A DNA stretch of 64,000 bases from Nectonema munidae (taxonomy: Eukaryota; Nematomorpha; Nectonematoida; Nectonematidae). The notes beneath the pieces were generated by a model. It did not search any database and was not told where the DNA came from. It saw nothing but the letters and a program-made list of their open reading frames with translations. The position numbers and the translations under genes were made by a program. Where the stretch lies: NCBI GenBank assembly GCA_030549495.1, contig JAUIRK010000131.1:21594-85593 (forward strand), written 5' to 3'. Positions 23,701 to 38,700 of the stretch are shown piece after piece. Numbering within the stretch: the first letter of the stretch is position 1; each line of letters opens with the position of its first letter.

Positions 23701-26700
23701 CTCTTTAAAAGGATGTCCCAATGAGCGTGTTTGTAGCCATTGCGGTAGACATCATTGGGACGAATGGTTGTGAGGTTTGGCTGTCTCGCGTTCAATTGCG
23801 ATATACGCCGCACGTAATGGAACGTGCTCATTTCTACGCCTTTGGAATCGTCGAGCAACTTTTTCCGCGCCTGATACTCCTTGATTCTCACGATGGAGTT
23901 GGTGGTGGAGAATGCCAGCAGAGCGTCGTCATTGCTAACACCCAAGCTCAATATGGCGTGTTCTTGCGCGAAAGAGTGAAGCGTTTTACGAGTGTCAACA
24001 TCTATCACTTTAATTTGTTTATCCAGAGAAGAAGAGAGGATGCGCGAGAAGGAACGGCAAAAGGATAGAGCAGTGATTGCTTTATGGTGTGGAGTCATTT
24101 CATGTATCAGCTTTCCACCCGCTCCAACATCCCAAAACTTTATTACTGGACCGCCTGACCGAAAAAATTTAGAAGCAAAATGAGCACAAGATAATATTAC
24201 TTCAATAGATAATTAACTGAATTAATAACTATCTAACAAACTAATAAACTTAAAGTAAAAAATTATTTTAATTTAAAATTTTGGGAGTGAAATTATAGCA
24301 TTTCCGTCTTCTTAATTGAAAGAAAAACTTTTGGAAAAGAGTTTTACAGAGTGTTAAGTATGAAAATAATGATTTGGTTCTTGTTAGAGAAGAATAAATA
24401 AAATTAAAAATAAAGCTTCTCTTGTAAGGATTTTTTCAAATTACCGTTTGTATTTTTTCTTAGATAAGAAATCAAACTCAAAAGATCAAGAAAATTAGGC
24501 ATGGATTTCAATTTAGAATTAAAAGTTTATCCAAAACCAAAAATGATGTAACACAAAAAAAATTTTACACATCAAATGGGGATATTTGATAAACATCTTT
24601 CTTCACAATTTGTGTTTAATAGAAAAAAACTAGATCAGTTATTCCAACTAAAATGTTTCACGGCAAAGTTTTAAAAATTATCACCATAATCATTTACATG
24701 TCATTAATAAATTTTAAAAACTGAAGATAGGGAGAAGGTAATTCACCCAGAGGACCAAATAAACGGCAGGGAGGAGGGGGACCGTCCCCTAATCATTTGA
24801 GAAAAGTAAAAAAGAAGAATTCCATTTAGAATTTATTCTCCTATTTAAAATTCTGTCACCGTTTGTAAACTTCATTTCAAATGCATTTTTTTAATTTCAA
24901 TAGATAGGCATTAACATTTTAGCCATTTCTTTGTCAATTGTAATTGGTAAATCTGAGAAACCAGATCACTGGTATGAGTTATTTCAACATGAGAAATATA
25001 CTGCAAAAGCATAAATAATCTCTTTATTTTAACGCTATCTATTAAAATAAATTTATATAATAATTTTCATAATATATCATTTTGATAATAATCATTCCAT
25101 GATGTTTATTTTGATATTGATGTTAGTTATCAGTTATTCTTCAAAAATAATGAAAAATCTCTTCATGAATAAATATGAATGCATACATAAATATGCATAT
25201 TAGTTTTGCATAAAAATTCTTCTTCATTTCTAAATAGATCTGAGTGCACCATCTTCAAAAAATATTTTTGGAATTTTGTATTGCTTTGTAATTACACAAA
25301 ATGCCCAGTTCCTTCTCAACTTAAAATATGGTTATAGCAAAAATTCATTCATCAAAACCATTGTGCTTTGTGCCATAGGTTGCCAGAGACTGTAATAGAC
25401 GATAACAATAACGGATTTAACATTACAGTTGGATTAAAAGTGTTATTCAAGATTATTCCAGTTATGACATATATAAAGATAAGTTTATTGACGAGTCATG
25501 AACTCGCTGTCGGTGCAAAGATATATATCCTTATGCGAAACAGCCTAGTAGAAAGATTGTTACTGGGCATTTGTTTAGAGTATACAGGTCAAATCAAGAA
25601 TTAAAACCTTACAAATGTGAAATCAGAACAATCTACTTTGAATCGTTTCATTGTGTTTATACTCCAAGAAAATCGGAAATCCAAAATTTAAGTCTTTTAT
25701 ATTGGGTCCTCTAACATTACATAAAAATTTGCACTGCCACTTCAAAACTGAAAACTTTGCTATCTTACAATGAATTCAAAGGTGACGTTCACGTAGCTAA
25801 CAAAATGATGAGGATCTATAGATTTTATAAGAAACAGAAAAAGGGCATATGCTTTTTTGTAGTCTGCCAAAGCAAAATCAAAGAAAGAATTTCATAAAAA
25901 AGACAGCATTATGTTTAGCTAAGGAAGAAATAGGAGTAAGATTTTCGTCGTCTGAATTAGCTATTTATTATCATGTTACGGTTATCAAAATTGAAATGAA
26001 TATTGATTTCAAAGGGATAGGAGTTGGAGTCGGCATCTAATAAATTTTTTTTATAATTTTTTTTTTTTTTTAAAAAGTTTATTTTTGTAAGCATGAGGTG
26101 ACTCTTCTTTAGGCGAAGTCGAATATTTTCTCTCCTATTCCCCACCCTGACTGAATCAGAACGGAAAACTTTGACAAGAGCTTTTTATTTACAATGTGTA
26201 TCCAAGGGTAGAAGAACATCGAAGTGTGTCATATGTAGAACAATTATATGTAAAACTCATTAAACTTTGTGTTTAAACTCTTTTTGAAAAGATTGAATAT
26301 TTTTTATTCAATAAATTTAAATTCCATGTGAAATTCTTTTTTTTTAAAGTCATTTTTATGATTAGGAACATATTTGTGGACATATAAGATATTATTAGAC
26401 AAAAATATCTCAATTACAAAACGATTACATGGGAGTATTATAGTACTTTTCATACCAAAATTAGCCGGTCTCGCCATTTGTTAGGTTGAATAGTATAAAG
26501 GGTTAGGCGAACTACTCCTGATGATGACAAAAGTTTGGGCGAGTGAGGGACAGTGACGATCAAGTGGCACAAGAATTGAAATGCAAGAAGTTTGGGCGAG
26601 TGAGCGTGTCATTACCGTGACGATGCAGTTTGCAAGTGAATACACACAAACATTGACACGCTTAAGTTTTATATTATAGAGTTTCAGTAACCTCGTTTTC

Positions 26701-29700
26701 TAGATTCTTGAGTCTGTCAAGCAGGGGTTAAAGCCAAAAAATTGGTGACTAAGACCCAACGATTAGCATGAAAAAAGACTTGAAGTTAGATTTGCAAATT
26801 AGAGAGAAAGATAAAAATAATAAACCAGCTGTAATGATTATGGACGGGTTAGGAAGAAGCAAAACGGCGAAAATGGGATCACCATGATCAACGGAGAAAA
26901 CACTACTCCCAAGTCGAACGTCGAAAAAGCGAGCTGTGTGATCGTAACTTCCAGAAAGAAAGAAGTTTGAGTCTTTAGCACTCACAAAGCCACATCGGAC
27001 GTAATCCTTGAAGAATGCGAAAAAAAGATTTAAAAATGGTTCAACGTAAAAGTTTAAAATCGGACTAGGTTCAGTTAGGCCAAGTGTTTATGTTTTTTCA
27101 TAAGTCCTGACTTAAAGTCATAGTTTGTGGGTGAAAAGATACATTTGACTTTAAATGAGGTAAAATGTAATAGATTTAAAAGAAAACTAAAACATCATAA
27201 AATTTTGAAATGTCAATTGTAGAAGGACAAAAATTGAATAAAAGATTTTCTGAAAATTTGCTGAATTTTGACCGTAATTTCAGTTCTACGAGTTCAACTA
27301 TCCCAAATCATAAATATCTTTAAGCACTGAAAAGTATTTTTTTACTCTTCACATCTTATCAAAATTTCCCAATATTTTAGAAAGAATTGGTACTCTGTTT
27401 ACTCTTTTATATGAAACATTGGTTCAAAGGTTTTAGTACAAAAATTAGAGAAGATGATTAGCAATAAGGATTTCAATAAACTTATAGAGTGCAAAGTAGC
27501 TGTTGGGCATTTAGCTTTTAATTTTGAACAATTTGAAAAAAGAATTCTCGTTGTCTCTTTCTATTAACACATGGGGACTATATAGGTTAACCCATATTAG
27601 CCCAAAATCTACAAATGTAGACCCTAATTTTGATTGAAGATCCTTCTGAAACTAATCGTTTTTTCTTGAATTTCAGATTTAATTCCCTATATAAGGTCAT
27701 TGAACCTTATTTCTCTTATGTAATAAAAAAAAATTAATTTTTATATTTTCAAAATTTATAAAAACATATATAAATTTAAAAATCTGAAAAAAAGAATTTT
27801 TGATTCAAGAGTATATTTTTGGATTCATTAAAAAAATAATAATTCTTAAAGTAAAAAAATGAAAAAAAAACTTAATTTTAATTTTTTTATTTCTCTAGTA
27901 TTAGAGTTTGAAATTAGATCTACATATGTAGACCTTGGGTTAATATATAATTCAAAATAAACCTAATACAAAATTTCACTAATAGTTGTTTTTTATCAAA
28001 TTGTTTAATTCTATTTATTTGGAAGATGCCGTAGAAACTATTGAAAAAAGACATGCTTGATGTAAAAGATATTATAATTACTGGGCTACCAGAAGGTGGA
28101 GAAGAAAGTGATATAGAAGATTATGATGAAGAAAATTTAGTTCAAAATATTCCTGATGAAATTTCAGGTGAGCTGGATGTATTTATAAACGCAGATTCAC
28201 ATGATGATACTAATGAGCACAATTAAAATTTACCAAAAAAATCAAAATTACTAATACCAAATTGGCAGAGTAAACATTTGAATAAAGGATTTAGTTCAAT
28301 TTCTTCTGAAAAAGATCGCATCAAAAAGTTGCCAGATTTTCTTTTATCTTATGATGAATCTCAAGCATTTCTTTTCTTTTTTGATGATATGAAAAAGAAA
28401 TAAATTTGCTAAAAGAGAAAAAAATGATCCTTCTTTTGATATCGATAAAATAATTATGATGCGATTTTTGGGACTTTTACTTCTTTCTGGATACAACAAT
28501 CGTAGCTCTGAAAGAAACTGATTACTGCATTAGTAACCACCATTAGTACACATATCACTGGTTACTACAACAAGAACTCTCCTCGCTCTGAAGAAGATTG
28601 TGGTTTTTTATTGGAAAAAGCTGATTGTCAGCGAAAATTTATGATCCTTTAACGTTGTGCCCAATAAATTGCCTTTACTTTATCGTTATATTTACCTATC
28701 TTTTTTGAAATTAAGATAAAGCTATAAATATTAATTAAGATAATTTAATTATTTAAGCTTTGGCAAAATCAAGATATGAATTGAATCATGGTGGGCTCAT
28801 GCAGAAAACGTGCATGTTTCTTACTCTGTTCTGAAATGTTGGTTGATAGAGATTTTGCTATTGATATAATAGAAAAGTTAAGAAATGGCAATGAATATGG
28901 ACCGGTGGTAAGTACTCGGCCTTTTAAGTTTCCAAGTACAGTCAGCCTTAATGCTACTAATCTCAGAACACTTTTAGATTGGGAAAAAGAAAGTGTAACA
29001 GAGCCTATTTTCACAGCAAAAATGTCACGCAGGCAGCTCCATGCCTTGAAAAGTACTCCACCAAAACTTCTTCCAAACTTTGAAAACTTCTTCCGTATTC
29101 TTTGCATACACAAAGTTGTGAGCGAGCACTAAAGTTGGTCACAGAGGCGGCTGAAATAGTTTTCTTTAAAAAGTAAAAAAGACGTTCCCTATTTGCTAGT
29201 CAATATGTAAAATTTAGATATATTATTTTTTTTGTTTAAAATGTTTTTAATTTTTAATAAAAATTTGATTGAAAATATTTCAAATAAATAAACAAATGTT
29301 TGTACAACATATAATATTATACGAATTTTTATTGACAAAACTTCATCTTCCCTTCCCGCTCTAGGTTAACATAAATAATTTTAAAATTTTTTTTTAATAA
29401 CTTTTCCTTTTACCTCTTTAGGCAGTAAATTACAAATGAGTAGGTGTAAATTAAATTTTTTAATTTTTACTAAAAGTATGACGTACACTACTCGCCAACC
29501 AAACTCCACACACACGCGGTCACCACTCACCAATTACCTCAACATCACCCACCATACATAAATCTGAAACATCATTACCAATCAACAGCAGACGTACTCT
29601 CGCCGAATTAAGATGCACAAAATCAGCCTCAAAACACACCCCTCGTCTCACTGCAAAACATGCCCACACAACACAGAACACCTATTCAACTCCCCGCACA

Positions 29701-32700
29701 AAGCTACACATCTCCAACCACTCGATCTTTGGCTTACCCACACGCGATTACCAACTTCCTCTCCAAACATACCAGGGTCATCTCCTCCTCAAATCACAAT
29801 AATACATCATTAAATCCCATATCCCTATATACTAACATCACAAACAGACTTAGATATTTAAGAAAATCATATATATACATACACACACATCTCTTCTGGC
29901 CCCAGTCAAAGCTGATCTACAGAATTCCGATTTCCGATACTCGCAAAAATCTCGCTCTTATTCATTTTTATTTGTATTCAGAAAGAAATTTAATTTTCTT
30001 TCATATTAGTTGTGTCATTTAAATTTTTTGAAAAATTATTTATCAATAGACACATTCGTCAAACATCTTTTTAATAAATATCCAGATATAGTTTGAAAAA
30101 TGTCAAATTAGGCCCAAAAAGCGCTACTCTGATTAGATTCCCATTATGAATAAACAAATATAATTACAACTCAATGTTCTAATTTTAGGAGTCAGAGATA
30201 GACAACTTTTTTTACTCCGAGTCTGACTCCGTGTTTCAAAGATTGCGAGCCCTGCTACTCCAAAATCTCAGACTCTGCAATCATGCAACGAAGCTGTTAA
30301 AATATGCCCATATTTTAAGTATACTATCTTCTGCTGACAGTTTTCTGCTTTAGTATTCGACAAATTGGAATAGTATCTTCGGGCAATAAATTAAGTTTAA
30401 TGAATCCTCGATACAGAAATTTATTTTATTCTGAAAGCCATATGGGGGGGGAACACATACAAAAAAAACAACAATACTCGCCCATTACGAGAATAAGTAC
30501 AAAAATAAAGACATAAAAATTTATGCATAGTCTTACTGTGTGTTCAAGATATGTACTTATGGTTTTAGCTTCTGAAATATCCCAATATTTAATGCTTTTA
30601 TCGTCTGATCCAGAGATTACATGAAAATTATCTGATGTGAATCGAGCAAAGTGCACTTCACTTAAATTGAAAAAAGCCACATATTAGACTTCACAATCAC
30701 AATAAAAGAAGGAAATGACACTTTCCATTTGAAACGCCGACTCTGAGCTCAATTGCGCTCAAATAATGGCGGAGATCTTAATTTTTAAGTGAAGTCTTTA
30801 TATATATATATTAAAAAGATATTAGTTTTAAGAAAAGCTTTCAACCATAAAGTAATTAGGGAAATTATTAGGCTACACTTACGAAAATATAGATTAATTA
30901 CAATAAAAAAATTTTATTAAGTATAGATGACTATTTTCAATCATAATTAAACTGAGATATAATTACTAATAATCGTCAATAATTCCCATATAAAAAAACG
31001 AAACTGTTCAAAATAAAAAAGGCTGAAGCCTTCTATAAAATTTCCAAATAACTGTTGTCAAAAAGTCCCACAACATAGCAGAACAGTTGATATTACCTTG
31101 CTGCAAAGATATATTGAATGTGCTAAGAAGTTCTGGATTTGCACAATTGAAGAATATCTTCCTGTCAAATGATACCGTTAGAAGACTAATAGGAGAGATG
31201 TCTGATGACATAATATAAGAGGTGGTTTTATTGATTAGAAATTCGACTTATAATATGTATATGACATTGACAAGCACCTAGTAGACAATTTTTTGTTTTG
31301 CTAAACTCTTAGCAGTAGAACAACTACAAGAGAAATAATTGATAAGGTGGCAATTTTTTACAGCACATGGCATTGAGGCAGAACCTGCACTTGGAGTGTA
31401 ATGACCGTGCTCTAGCAATTTCTTTTTGTTGTTCTAGTTTTCAGACTCTGATTGCAAAAATCTGCAGATATAATCGGAACCCTTTGCGAATTGAAATGTT
31501 TTCAATGAAGTCATTAAAACAGTGCATTTCAATAAAGTAAAGGCTTCAAATCTTGTTTGTTTTCAGATTCGAAAAAATGTTGCTGCACTCAAACGTGAAG
31601 TGGCTTTCCAAAGGAAAATTTTCCAAGTGATACTATGGAAAGAAATCCAGCAATTTCTGGAAAGCATAACTAGATATTCATGTAGAATTTTCTGATGTCC
31701 GTTTTCGTATATTCCTATCATTTTTAGTGAACATATTTGAATCTATGAATTTCCTTAACCTTGCGCTGCAAGAAAAAGGGACCCCATCCCCCTTTTTCCC
31801 CCCCCCGGAAAAAATTTTACCAAAAAATTTTTTTTTTTTTTCTTTTAAAAATCGTAAAATAGCATCAATTTAACAAAAACGCGTTTATAATCTCGATTAT
31901 TGGCCTCAGAAGAATTCTTAATTCAAAAACAGTTTAATGATTTGATTAATGATTGAGGAGGTGCAAAACATGTTTTTTGTGAAAAATCTTATAGGGATTT
32001 TTGGATTGAAATGGGAGAGTCCTATGCTGATGTTGCAAAGATGGCTCTGAAAGTTTTGGTTCAATTTGCCACTACATGACTATGAGCAAGCGTTTTCCAT
32101 GCTAATTGAAACTGAAAGCAAACAGATAGGAAGTGAGTAATGATATGAAAGTTGCATTGGCCAAAACAGAGCCAAACTTAGTTAAACTGGTTTAGACAAA
32201 ACAAAAGCATCCATCCTATTGACATTGAATTGATTATTCAGACAATGTGCCGGTTTTTTACCCTGGTTTTCTTCCTCTGAAGAATTCAAAGGTTTTTACG
32301 GTTAGGTAGTGCTCTAGCGACCCGATTCTACGTGGTTAGTAATCAAGCTATCACTAGACAATAAGTTTGTTTCCCAAATTGGGAGCGCTCGCGTTAGGAT
32401 AGTATCGTTCACTCAGATGTATTTATATATTGTAACATAAATTCTTGTAAAATAATATATATATAACAAGCTATGCAGTAACAAGGGCCGGTAGGCGGTT
32501 AGTGGGATGGAAAGTCCAGGTAGACTTGGACTCAGCATTCCGGGCGGGCCACGATATCCGAAAGGATGGGTGCGAACGTCACAAACAACTTAATTAATTA
32601 ATTAATTAAGACAATGTTTGAACAAACAATTGACAATTTTTAGTACACTAGTTTTATGTTGATTTATTTTTTTTAATGAGACATCAAGCTATTAAATAAT

Positions 32701-35700
32701 TATAAGAACTTTTTTGTTGATAGTTTTAGCTCAACAAGAGAGCAAAATCATGCATATATGATAGATCACTAATGTTGAAATTAATTCTTTATCCCTCCTT
32801 ATTGGCATTTACCAGTTATTGAAATCGATGGTCACAGCTGCGGTTTCTATGGCTAGATATGCTATACTCTGACCAAGTGAAGGTTTAATACCATGACTGT
32901 AAAATGATACCTTTTGTAAATCTTTAGGAAGCAGAATTTTTGGTTGAGCCGAATCTATATTTGGTGTTCGAAGGTTAAAAATGACTTTGTCTTCTAAAGA
33001 TCATATGGAAAGGGTTGTATTAGGATCATTGGTAATGCAACCAGACCACATTTATATGCATTGCTGCTTAAAATTAAATTTTAATGTTTTTAGCAATGAA
33101 ATGTTACAAAGCTAGATTATTAACACAGAAAAACAAAGAATCATATTATATGATTGTTATATTCAACCTACACATATATTTAGTTAGTAAAGTTAATTGT
33201 TTCAAAATATGTTTAGGACATGGGACTATGAATTGTCAGGTATGAAGTCGGGCCTTTTTAATAGAAATTTATAGTTTAAAATTTTTTAGAAACCTTAAAT
33301 TCATATGAATTAGCAATTCCATTCCCTAAGTTATACGCCTTATAATACATGAAAATGAAGTTATTTGTACTGGTTTATTAACAAAGATTTTAAGGAATAA
33401 TGCTATAAAAAAGACATAGAACTGAGAAATTGAAAATTATTGGGTGAAAGGGGAGGGTATTGATGTATAAATAAAAGAAGACTTGAAAAAAGGACGCAAA
33501 GAGAAATGTAAAGGACGTTGTGAAAAAAGAGCGCTTACTTTTTGTGTCCTTTGAACGTCCTCAACTGAGATTTGGTGGATGGGTTGAAGAGCCTAAGTTT
33601 GGAATCTGCAGCTCCAGCGATCAATAACTCCGCATCAGAGCGGTAGAAGCCGCTGTAAAGTGCTTTTGAAGACTTTGTAAACGTTTGAATGATTTCTTTA
33701 CTTTGAGGATTGTAGACTGATATCTGCAATTATGATAATTTAGAATATTGGAGCTATTGAAAAAAGGAATGGTGGGAGTATTACTAACATTATTGCAAAA
33801 AAAGGCCATTATAGAAAATAAGGAGAAAAGAATAAGAGAACAAAGAGAATCTTTTAAAACTTATTCATAAATAAATCGACATTTCGATGGAGATTTGATT
33901 TGATCAAAGTGTATTCGATTTGATGCAAAGATAATTTTGGAAATATGGGTATGTAAAACAGGCTTCCCTTCAACTAATGGGCCTTGGAGCTCCAAAATTA
34001 TCATAAAAATAGGGGTATATCTTTCAACAACGGACTCTTTCAAAAATAAAAAGTATTACATATAAATCTATTAAAAGTTCAAAAAAAAATATTTAAAATA
34101 ATTTAATTCAAAAGAATTAAAATTAAGTTTTTTTTCATTTTTTGTCTTTAAGAATTATTATTTTTCTAATAAATTTAAATCATTTTTTGTATCTAAATCG
34201 CCCGCTTTAATTTTTTCTTTGAATTAAAAAAAAGGCAACGTTATACTAAAAAGATGTCGCATTTTCTTATCGCGTTTTTGCAAATTTGGATATAAAAGAG
34301 CAATCCAATAAAATAATTTTATTTACTTAAGCATTTCAATTTTCTCAATAAAATATGTTTTATTTTAAATCTTTATTTCGTATTTAAAAGTAAATAAATC
34401 CATTTTTATAGGTAGAACACTTGACTGAATGGACTCTAATATTGAATTATAGAATAATCTTCAAAAGATTGATATAAAAATTAATAATATTGCTCTTGGT
34501 ACACTAAAAAGATATACATAGATATATAAGCGGAAAAGTAAATAAAGTTATTACCTTTGACGTTGATGAAATAGCTAAATCATTAGAATCGTTAGGGCAA
34601 AAGGATAAATGAGTTGTAACTCCAGTTTGTTCCAAGGATGAATGTGACTACAATACAAAAACCTAGATTTAGCATAGTTTTAATCAATATTTATGAACTA
34701 AAAATTGTATGAATAGACAATTCAGAGCATGAAGTTAAGTTAGAAGGGATAAAAATTCCTTACTGATACTTGAATTAAAATTAAAGGATTATTTAGGAAA
34801 AGAGAAATATCACGATTCAAGCGTCAAAAAGGAAGAGCAAAAATGACAAGATAATGTTGATAATTTTTCATCCAATAAAAACACAAAAAAATGTTATATA
34901 CAAATATTTCATTTTAGTTTTAAATGGAAAAAATTTCTTCACAGTGAGAAAACAATTTTATAAAATTTAACCAATTTTTTCCGATTTATCATTTTATAAA
35001 GCCTGAAGAAGGCACTTTTATCGAAAACAATCTTTGCTTAAATAGATTATTTGTTATATTCTTTCAATGGACACCTTCGTCAAATATCTTTTGACGTTTT
35101 GTTCTTAGAAATTAAGATCATCGACAAAAATCTGTATGAACAGTAATAGTTGTAGAAACACCGTATGTGTTAGTGTGGTTAGTTATGTATTATATATAGT
35201 AATGGTAAAGGTACGACAGAGTGCTTTCACCGAGAAGGCCCAATTGCGCCGCTTGTATCGAACTATAAGGAAAGTAGGCTTGAAGCAGGATCGAACCCAA
35301 ACCCTTGAGTTATCTGAACCGAGTGTCTAACCAACCTTACTCATTAAAGAACATGATTAAGAATGCAAATTATTTTCAGGAAATCATTTCTAAAAGGCAC
35401 TTTGTTTCATTGAGGGTTTCACTTAACGTTGACTTAATTACTTAAATATGGGATAATAGGGTTAATTAGTTACTACAATACTATATAAAAATCTATATTT
35501 TAGTTGAAGGAACTTTCCTTAAAGTATTATTTACAGATATCCTATACTTCAAAAATCTTCAAGCTTGAAGAAAAAAATTGCCAAGCCTTAAAAATGTATT
35601 TGACTAAGCGAGCAATGATTGAGGATTTTGTAAATATGAATTATAACACTGGTCAACAAATTTTTTTTTTTTTTTGGCGGACCTCTGGAGTGTTTTTTGG

Positions 35701-38700
35701 GGTTTTAGGGGTTTATTTTTTTATCAACCACATAAAAAAAAATAATTTAAAGCAGTCTCTAGACAAAATAGATTTTTAAGCTTTTTATACAATAACATTA
35801 GTGTCATCTTTCACAATAATGGAACTGTGGGGACTTATTGTGAATCTGCCAAAGTTGATATTAAATTTCCCTTAAAATTATGAATTCCACAAATTTCACA
35901 CAACTTATACAATACTTTCCATTATAATATGAACGTTTTCTTCAAGTATAATTAACAAAAAGTGTCTGATACAGCCCGCTTTAGCCCTAACTTATTGAAA
36001 TAAATCTGTTACCATAGACCGTATTTCATAAATGTGAACGGTTGTACTGATTTGAACAATCTTAACCTATGCCAATACTAGAAAATCATTCCATTAAATA
36101 TTAACTGGTACAGCTTGATAGAAAATAACTCATCATAAGGTTTTCTTATTTTCTCATCTCACTAAGCATTTATTTTATATGTGGTCGGTCAGGTTCAGAC
36201 ATGCACTTTTTCACTTTTTTATTGGCCATTTTTATCGCCATTAAAATACAATGTAAACTCTCACTCAATAAAAGTCTCCCTAAAATAGAGGTTTTCACTA
36301 AAAAGGAATTACAATTAGTGCTAAAAAGCGCTTATAAAAACACTGTTTTTAAGCCGTTTTGAAAATCTTCCTTAAAACCGAAAAACGAAACTTACAAAAG
36401 GGTATTCCAAAGCACTCACCTTAAAATATGCGCTAACCTCATAAAGCAATTCTTTTTAGCCACCATCAACAACGTTTACCACGGATCTTTCTGTTCTTTG
36501 CAAAAACACACAATTAATTTAGAACTGACATATCCATGAAACTGCTTAAAAAGGAGGGAATCAAACTTTTAAGGATAAAAAACTAACAAAATCATGAACA
36601 GTTAGGAAATGCGCAACAGGAAAAACTTCATCAATGAAGAGGAGAAGAAATATTTATCGAATATCATGGATAAACGATGAAAATTAATATATTATATAGC
36701 ATACGAATGTGGTGAATTTGAAAGCCAGAATGCTAAAAGATTTATAATTTATAAATGCTTGGGATATAAAAGATAATCCTACACCAACGCACATCATGCA
36801 TGCAATGTAGGACTATACTATATTATAAATCTCCTCGCATGGTCAAACAGGGCCGCACGGCCATGGTGTGAATAAAAAGCGTGACTACGCTGATTAAAAG
36901 CAGATTGCTACAATTATGAGACTCTGAAAACTTAAATTAAACAAATTTAAATCAAATTATATAAAAAAATTAAACGGGGGTTCAGAAGATTTTTTTTATT
37001 TTGCATGAACTTTTTTGTCTATCAAATGGAAAAAAGCTTGTCTAACTTTAATTTAGAGTGAACTTAAATGAAATTTTTATGAACTTAAAACAATCTTCAA
37101 AATAAAAAATTATGGAAATATCAAAGTCTTTATTGAGACATAGAAAAGCAGCTTTGACAAACTTTTTTTGCATGCTTGTTGCAGGTGTTTTGTTGACATT
37201 TTCCACATACTTGAAAAACTCAACTTTTGCAGTTGGAATAAAAACAACCTTTTCTTTTGGAACTTTGTGAGGAGGAGCACTTTGTTCTTTCACAAAACCA
37301 TAGGATTGCCAGATAAGTTTTATTTCTTGCGGTATTTGATCGCTTTGTGCTCTTATTTTGATGGATGTTTCAGCAAGACTAAAAGCTAGTTTTCTAAGGA
37401 TCTGTTTTCTTCCACCCGTCTTTAGAGTTATATTGATCAGGACAGTTTGTATTCATGATAATGTAAGTATTTAGAGCAGCCATATCAAGATAATTGGATC
37501 ACCATTCGCCATCTAAAGTTTATTCTATAAGTGGTATACATATTCAGCATTTGGTTAGCCTTGTCGACGCCGCACTTGTATTTGTTGTATACGAGCATGG
37601 ATTCTGGTTTTTTCTTCGAACCCAAAAATTAAATATTTGAGTAGTGCTGACTTGACATCACGTGTACCATTTTGAAATTGTGGGAGCATGTCGCATTGGA
37701 ACGTAGGGTGTCAGCCTAGGGACTTCTGTAAACAGGGTAAAAGAATCGCACTCCTTCATTTTTCTTTTTTTCAGGTTTTGTTTTTTCATGACAGGAGGGA
37801 TAAACCTTCTCATTTCAGTACAAGTACCCACCACCGACCAAGATTTTCTTTTAGCCCAAATGCAGAGATTGTGAGACATAAAAAAACGATCTACAAAAAT
37901 GCCAACGCCATTAGAAATATTTGCATTTTCGCATAATCATTTCACTATTGATTCACCATTGAAATCGTTTTTTTCGGGATGGGAGGAAAAATAAATTTCA
38001 GGGGAAGTGGCACAGCCCCCCCCCCCCCAATTTTTGACCAAGATCCATCCCTGATACACACAAACACAGACACACAACACACACACACACAATACACTCA
38101 TGCGCACACACACACTACGCCACTGCTTCTGTCTAATTTGCATTTAGAGTTAAATTAAAATAGTTTTCAATCGTTACAATTTTATATCAATGAATATTGT
38201 TAGACTTGCGCTAAGAATTTTTTTCCAACAAAAGTCACTTAATCTTTATCACTACGTTTGCTACATTTTGTAACATTTGAAAATTTTAATTTTTTCAAGT
38301 CAAGAAATTTTTTTCAATAGTTATTTGGGAATGAATATTTTGACTAGCTATTCAGTTTAAAAGCAAGAATACTCTATTTGCTTAGTATTTGAGTAGAGAT
38401 ATTTTTATAATGTTCGATTGTTATATTTTATAAGTAACACTGTACATAATTAATTAAATCATTTTTTTAAGAAAATTTGTTGATTATTATAATAAAAATA
38501 TAATATCGAAACAAAATGTTTCAGTTGTTAAAAATGTACTTGATCTATTTATGACAGCTGTCAGAATTTTATTTGTAGACAAAAATATTCAAAAAAACGC
38601 AATGATTTTCTTTCCTCGTATACTTTGATTTATGTTAGTTTAAATAATTTTTTAATGATTTTGTGTTTTTAGACTTAAATAATTATATAAAAAGTGATTA

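Noticed and set aside
28769-29113. 114-codon minus-strand ORF
   Set aside because: Shadow of the plus-strand transposon-like fragment, whose motifs continue past its end in a second frame.
30190-30300. Inverted GGAGTC/GACTCC-rich patch as a MITE
   Set aside because: Short and imperfect, no clear ends or target duplication.
32500-32590. HDV-like or hammerhead ribozyme in repeat family B
   Set aside because: A GAAA tetraloop hairpin and a TGCGAA strand look suggestive, but no P1 pairing could be drawn, the key C is T in the other copy, and there is no CTGATGA core.
37688-37936. 82-codon plus-strand ORF
   Set aside because: Antisense to the piggyBac remnant.
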